Shown: piece after piece, positions 60,590-64,000 of the stretch
Layout of the letters: every line of letters begins with the position of its first letter
Numbering within the stretch: the first letter of the stretch is position 1
Notes under the pieces: model-generated
What the model was told of the DNA's origin: nothing
Seen by the model: only the letters and a program-made list of their open reading frames with translations
The model's database searches: none
Assembly: GCA_951812345.1 (NCBI GenBank)
Contig: OX638295.1
Coordinates: 1,126,759-1,190,758, forward strand
Direction: 5' to 3'
Source: Rhodothermales bacterium
GTDB lineage: Bacteria > Bacteroidota > Rhodothermia > Rhodothermales > VXPQ01
Length of the DNA: 64,000 nucleotides
Program-made: the position numbers and the translations under genes

Positions 60590-61466
60590 CAGCCGGTTTT
60601 CGGAGGATTCGGCGCCTCGTCGGGGGGTTTCCGGGCTTGTTATGCTGTTGTGCGCCGGCGTTCTCCTGACGGGATGCCGCCGTCCGCCGCAAGACCGCAC
60701 CCTCGATGTGTATGCTGCGGCTTCGCTGACGGATGTCATGGAAGCATTCGCCGATACGTTTCAAGTCATGCCGGGGGGCGTTCGGGTTACGGTGAATGTG
60801 GCCGGCAGTTCGCTGCTTGCCCGTCAGATCGAGCGCGGGGCCGCCGCCGACCTGTTCGTATCCGCACATCCCGACTGGACGGAATACCTGTACACAGAGC
60901 ATCGAATTTTCCCGCCCATTGAACTGCCCGTCGCCAATCGGCTTGTGCAGGTCCGGCGTCAGGATGGACAACGCTCCGAAAACGAACGGATTGCGCTGGC
61001 CGATCCGGAACATGTGCCTGCAGGGATGTATGCGCGGGAGGCGTTGCTGTGCGAAGGCCGGTGGGCCCTGCTCGCGCCTCGTCTCGTGCCGACGCTTGAC
61101 GTTCGCGCGGCGGTTGCCGCCGTAGAGGTCGGGGCGGCAGGGACAGCTATCGTGTATGGTTCCGACGCCGTCATGGCTCCGGAGCTACAGGTGGAAGATG
61201 TGGTTTCGGAGCGGTGCCGTCCGCAGATACGGTACACGGCGGCGGTCGTGCAGGGTAGTGCGCTTCAAGAAGACGCCCTGCGCTTTCTGGCGCTGATGCA
61301 GGACCCGGCGGCGGCAGGGCTCTGGCAGCGCTTTGGGTTTGGTTACGACTCCACGCGCAGCGCATCGGACAATTCATTGGAATCATCGTCGCGCCGCTCG
61401 ACGCCGCTGCCTTCGAGCAGGGTCCCACACATGCCAATGGCGTCTATCAGGCCATCCGCAAAATGA
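60573..61466 (+). CDS. modA: Molybdate ABC transporter substrate-binding lipoprotein (ModA-like)
   Basis: A 297-aa periplasmic binding protein. The ATG at 60573 gives a lipobox (LLCAGVLLTGC). The ModA core follows: LDVYAAASLTDVMEAFADTF, NVAGSSLLARQIERGAAADL and FVSAHPDWTEYL. The later EVGAAGTAIVYGSDAV and ALRFLALMQDPAAAGLWQRF match the second lobe. The last 45 or so residues (after FGFGYD) are low-complexity Ser/Arg-rich and lie over the 3' end of the convergent TPM gene, so the C-terminus may be extended by read-through. Gene order modA (plus) and modB (minus) is split. Confidence 0.85.
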   Translation: MRKRPDSRFSEDSAPRRGVSGLVMLLCAGVLLTGCRRPPQDRTLDVYAAASLTDVMEAFADTFQVMPGGVRVTVNVAGSSLLARQIERGAAADLFVSAHPDWTEYLYTEHRIFPPIELPVANRLVQVRRQDGQRSENERIALADPEHVPAGMYAREALLCEGRWALLAPRLVPTLDVRAAVAAVEVGAAGTAIVYGSDAVMAPELQVEDVVSERCRPQIRYTAAVVQGSALQEDALRFLALMQDPAAAGLWQRFGFGYDSTRSASDNSLESSSRRSTPLPSSRVPHMPMASIRPSAK

Positions 61467-61999
61467 CCGCTTCGTACGCCATCCCGGATGCGCGCCACCA
61501 TATCTGTCCAGTCATCTGCGGACACCCTCGCATTGATGCCTGTATCGCCAAGCACTTCGATGCGATGTTCCCAGAGAGATACGAAGATCAGGACGCCGGT
61601 GCGTTCCCGGGTAGCGAATACCTCTTCCTCCACGAATGCCTTCATGGCCCGGCGGTGCACCGTCCGGGTCATGCATTCCCGACCTGCAAGTATCCGCCCA
61701 AGTGGTGATACAAAAGCGCTTAACACGCCTCCTGCCATGCCGGCGGCAAGCGCCAGGGTGGCGGTGCCCCATCCTGTGTGGAGCCATGCCAGCCCCCAGC
61801 CCTCGTAGAATTGAAACACGACGGCCGTAAAGGCCAGCGCCAGCGCAGCCGCTATTCCTGCGCCTTTCCATGCAATCCCGTCATACGTATCGCTGCGCGG
61901 TACGACATACGGGACGATTTCGCCTGAAGTAAGGCGCTCCGCCTCGGCTACCGCCTGCCGGATGCGTTCAAGGTCTTCGCTGGATAGCCATTCTTTCAT
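61343..61999 (-). CDS. TPM-domain membrane protein (TLP18.3/Psb32-like)
   Basis: A 218-aa protein. The N-terminal part of the TPM-type domain (EWLSSEDLERIRQAVAEAER and TSGEIVPYVV) is followed by two transmembrane helices (about 47-65 and 78-98). The remainder is a soluble C-terminal part with AFVEEEVFATRERTGVLIFV and GDTGINARVSADDWTDMVAR. Such proteins are widespread membrane-associated phosphatase-like or quality-control factors of unclear role. Its last 124 bp overlap the end of modA on the other strand, and modB starts upstream on the same strand. Confidence 0.82.
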   Translation of the reverse strand: MKEWLSSEDLERIRQAVAEAERLTSGEIVPYVVPRSDTYDGIAWKGAGIAAALALAFTAVVFQFYEGWGLAWLHTGWGTATLALAAGMAGGVLSAFVSPLGRILAGRECMTRTVHRRAMKAFVEEEVFATRERTGVLIFVSLWEHRIEVLGDTGINARVSADDWTDMVARIRDGVRSGHFADGLIDAIGMCGTLLEGSGVERRDDDSNELSDALRVES

Positions 62000-62023
62000 G
62001 ACAGCCTGCCCGCCTGTGCGGGG

Positions 62024-62041
62024 TGTTCAGAGTATCCTTAA
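62024..62041 (-). repeat. Solo end of the dispersed repeat
   Basis: TTCAGAGTATCCTTAAG fills the gap between the start of the TPM gene and the stop of modB. Only the terminal motif is present. Confidence 0.6.
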
Positions 62042-62733
62042 GTGCCCGGACGATCGGTCCGGCTCGGCAAACGACGACGCAGCAAGGCATGCACCGTGAG
62101 GCTGGCGGCGGACAACAGGATTGCCACCAGGACCAGACGCAGTACCGCAAGCTCGCCGCCCATACGATGTATTTCGGTAAAGATAGCCAATGGAAGCGTA
62201 CGCGTTTCGGAGGGAATGTTGCCTGCCAGTACAATGGTGGCGCCGAATTCACCCAGTGCGCGGGCAAAAGCGAGCACGATGCCCGCAGCAATAGCCCTGC
62301 CTGCAAGAGGAGCCGTTACATAACGAAAGACCGCCGCGCGCGTGCCGCCGTATACGTACCCGGCTTCTTCCCAGGAAGGATCTACCTGCTCGAAGCCGAC
62401 GCGCATGGTCTGCACCATCAGGGGAAAGGCGACAATGCCTGCCGCCACCGCGGCGCCGAACCATCCGAAGGCGATGCGAAGGCCAAAAGTTGCTTCCAGC
62501 CAGCCTCCAAACACCGATTCCGGACTCAGCAGAATAAGCAGCACCCATCCCGTGACTACCGGCGGAAGCACAAGCGGTAACTGGACGAGATTCTCCACCA
62601 CAAACGATAGAGGTAACCGATTCCGCGCAAGCAGATACGCCAGCGCCACTCCGACCGGCGCCGTAATCAGGACGGCCACTGCAGCAACGCGTAACGAGAG
62701 TCCGACCGCTTCCCATTCGGCCAGCGTGAGCAT
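62038..62733 (-). CDS. modB: Molybdate ABC transporter permease
   Basis: A 231-aa inner-membrane permease of the molybdate ABC transporter. The start ATG at 62733 gives MLTLAEWEAVGLSLRVAAVA, matching the usual ModB N-terminus; an in-frame GTG at 62760 would add nine residues. Five or six hydrophobic segments follow, and the ABC-ATPase contact loop reads ARALGEFGATIVLAGNIP. No ModC ATPase gene is visible, so it must lie elsewhere or be supplied by another ATPase. ModA is encoded 570 bp away on the other strand. Confidence 0.88.
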   Translation of the reverse strand: MLTLAEWEAVGLSLRVAAVAVLITAPVGVALAYLLARNRLPLSFVVENLVQLPLVLPPVVTGWVLLILLSPESVFGGWLEATFGLRIAFGWFGAAVAAGIVAFPLMVQTMRVGFEQVDPSWEEAGYVYGGTRAAVFRYVTAPLAGRAIAAGIVLAFARALGEFGATIVLAGNIPSETRTLPLAIFTEIHRMGGELAVLRLVLVAILLSAASLTVHALLRRRLPSRTDRPGT

Positions 62734-62762
62734 GGCGCCTGTCAAAAGATGCGGGGTCACTT

Positions 62763-62831
62763 TAGGATATCCTTAAAATACGCACGAACGCGAAGCGCTG
62801 ATCGAAGCGGTTTTGATCAGAGTATCCTTTA
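62763..62831 (-). repeat. Reverse-oriented left-third copy of the dispersed repeat
   Basis: AGGATATCCTTAAAATACGC at the left and GATCGAAGCGGTTTTGATCA plus GAGTATCCTTT at the right are the complement of the repeat's first third (compare GATCAAAACCGCTTCG). It sits between modB and sufT. Confidence 0.75.
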
Positions 62832-63158
62832 TTACATGAACCCCAATTCGAGCCGCGCCTCCTCGGACATCATGTCCGGGGTGAAAGGCGGATCGAAGGT
62901 CAAAAACACCGTCGATTCGTCCACTTCCGGGAGCATGCCGATGGCAGCCTCGACCTGTTGCGGGAGAATGTCGGCGACCGGGCAATTCGGCGCCGTCAGA
63001 GTCATCCTGACGAACACGGACCGTTCCTTCGCCCGGATTTCGTAGATGAGACCGAGATCGTAAATGTTCACCGGAATCTCCGGGTCGTAGATGCTCTTGA
63101 GCACCTCGATGACCTTCGCTTCAAGGTCTTCCTGCGTGGTGGATGGGGTTTCTTCCAT
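62832..63158 (-). CDS. sufT: MIP18/DUF59-family iron-sulfur assembly protein (SufT-like)
   Basis: A 108-aa protein with the DUF59 motifs VLKSIYDPEIPVNIYDLGLI, VRMTLTAPNCPVADILPQQV and STVFLTFDPPFTPDMMSEEA. The Cys in APNCP is the conserved one. SufT helps mature Fe-S proteins. It is downstream of sufE and sufS on the same strand, so this is a Suf cluster; the SufBCD part would lie to the right of the window or elsewhere. Confidence 0.88.
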   Translation of the reverse strand: MEETPSTTQEDLEAKVIEVLKSIYDPEIPVNIYDLGLIYEIRAKERSVFVRMTLTAPNCPVADILPQQVEAAIGMLPEVDESTVFLTFDPPFTPDMMSEEARLELGFM

Positions 63159-63227
63159 GGGTAATTGCTGTTGTCTGCCGGTCTGGCGTTCGTGTTTTTA
63201 CCCGGTAGCATTGCGCCCGGTTGCGTT

Positions 63228-63659
63228 TTATGCGCTTCCCGTGTGCGCAAGCGCAAAGAGTTTGAGTTGCTTGACCATGGAGGCGAGGCCGTTTCTGCGC
63301 GTGGACGAAAGATGATCCTTCATCCCGATTTCGTCGAGAAACTCCAGGTCGGCCTGCACGATCTCCGCCGGGGGTTGGCCCGACAGTACGCGGATCAATA
63401 ACGCCACGAGGCCCTTCGTAATGAGCGCATCGCTGTCGCCTTCGTAAAAGATCAGGCCGTTTTTCATCTCCGGATGGACCCATACCTGGGCCTGACAGCC
63501 GTGAATCCGGTTGGCCTCTATCTTGTGCCGGTTATCGAGGGGCGCCAGCGCCTGTCCGATCTCGATGAGATATTCGTACTTCCCCATCCAGTCGTCGAAC
63601 AGCCCGAACTCTTCCACGATGTCGTGGGCGCGTTCCCGAATCGTTCCGTTTGCCACCAT
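63228..63659 (-). CDS. sufE: SufE-family cysteine desulfuration protein
   Basis: A 143-aa sulfur acceptor that stimulates SufS. The catalytic Cys lies in NRIHGCQAQVWV (about 54). EEFGLFDDWMGKYEYLIEIG and ALITKGLVALLIRVLSGQPP are typical family segments. The ATG at 63659 is chosen because the frame above it overlaps the sufS coding end. Stop and start of sufS and sufE are 23 bp apart, consistent with a sufS-sufE-sufT operon. Confidence 0.9.
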   Translation of the reverse strand: MVANGTIRERAHDIVEEFGLFDDWMGKYEYLIEIGQALAPLDNRHKIEANRIHGCQAQVWVHPEMKNGLIFYEGDSDALITKGLVALLIRVLSGQPPAEIVQADLEFLDEIGMKDHLSSTRRNGLASMVKQLKLFALAHTGSA

Positions 63660-63682
63660 GTTCGTCAGCCATGTTCCGGCGT

Positions 63683-64000
63683 TCAGCCGAGCATCTCCTT
63701 GATGCGCCGTACGCCGGCGACCAGCGCGTCCACTTCGTCGAACGTGTTGTACAGCGCAAAGGAAGCCCGCACGGTACCCGGTATGTCGAACCGCCTCATC
63801 AGCGGTTGCGTGCAATGATGCCCTGTGCGCACGGCGATGCCCAACCTGTCCAGAATGGTTCCTGCATCGTAGGGGTGTATGTCGCCGATCACGAAAGAAA
63901 GCACACTCGCCTTGTCCGTTGCGGTTCCGATCAGGCGGACGCCCTCGATCTCCGACAGCCGTTCGGTCGCGTACGCGAGCAGGTCCTGTTCGTATGCCGC
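63683..64000 (-). CDS. sufS: Cysteine desulfurase SufS, C-terminal part
   Basis: The frame continues past the right edge, so only the last 105 residues are seen. The catalytic-loop Cys is in RTGHHCTQPLM, and VRASFALYNTFDEVDALVAG is the class-II desulfurase C-terminus. It removes sulfur from cysteine and passes it to SufE. It is the first gene of the visible suf operon on the minus strand. Confidence 0.92.
   Translation of the reverse strand, partial: AAYEQDLLAYATERLSEIEGVRLIGTATDKASVLSFVIGDIHPYDAGTILDRLGIAVRTGHHCTQPLMRRFDIPGTVRASFALYNTFDEVDALVAGVRRIKEMLG

Noticed and set aside
1-64000. tRNA, rRNA, riboswitch, origin or CRISPR loci
   Set aside because: None was recognised on either strand by reading; a covariance-model search would be needed to exclude small RNAs.

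Overview
The window looks like chromosomal DNA of a GC-rich member of the Bacteroidota/Rhodothermota, most plausibly Rhodothermales-like. The evidence is a GWxTD-domain protein, DUF5916, DUF2911 and DUF6503-type proteins, separate SecD and SecF, a PDH with split E1 alpha and E1 beta, and lipoprotein signals on many secreted proteins. This placement is an inference from family content; no rRNA or tRNA gene was recognised.

Region 1-17.5 kb is a carbohydrate and keto-sugar region. It holds a partial GntP-type gluconate permease, a DUF5916/CBM9 outer-membrane protein, a DUF1080 (3-keto-disaccharide hydrolase) lipoprotein and a Tat-exported Gfo/Idh/MocA oxidoreductase. These are followed by a YdcZ-type membrane protein, an FG-GAP protein with two DUF1080 domains, two ThuA proteins (one fused to a PQQ-type glucose/sorbosone dehydrogenase domain, PKD and a C-terminal domain), an aldo/keto reductase, a second Gfo/Idh oxidoreductase, a TIM-barrel sugar isomerase/epimerase and a CBM9-like secreted protein. 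Together they suggest oxidation of a glycoside to its 3-keto form, cleavage of the keto-glycoside, and reduction or isomerisation of the products. Region 17.5-25.3 kb mixes small membrane and HEAT-like proteins, a Dph6-like PP-loop ATPase, an ABC ATPase, ComF, a queuosine-tRNA mannosyltransferase homologue, isocitrate dehydrogenase and a dolichol-phosphate-mannose-synthase-like glycosyltransferase.

Region 25.5-51 kb is mostly core metabolism and housekeeping: PDH E1 alpha/E1 beta/E2 with a coupled metallophosphoesterase, a GWxTD protein, AsnRS, SecD, SecF, a STAS protein, PurA, an orphan histidine kinase, a SAM hydrolase-type protein, YraN, MsrB, a YhdH-type reductase, PEP carboxylase, secreted DUF2911 and DUF6503-like proteins, and an M1 peptidase fused to a probable beta-barrel. 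Region 51-58.2 kb is one very large lipoprotein (2173 aa) built from Ig-like modules, PKD-like modules and three blocks of plant-type leucine-rich repeats. Two of these blocks are a recent tandem duplication, and the 3' end is frameshifted. Region 58.3-64 kb has an IS5-family transposase relic, an HU-family protein, a zinc-ribbon/TPR protein, ModA and ModB on opposite strands around a TPM protein, and SufT-SufE-SufS.

The most striking non-coding feature is a dispersed repeat. Three near-full-length copies (about 220-260 bp) and about ten truncated or solo-end copies lie in intergenic spaces across the whole window. They are bounded by an inverted terminal motif (AAGGATACTCTGATCAAAAC / TTAATCAGAGTATCCTTA) and carry an internally self-complementary body. 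It behaves like a MITE or structured intergenic element, and its ends frequently form the stop codons of genes or abut their starts.
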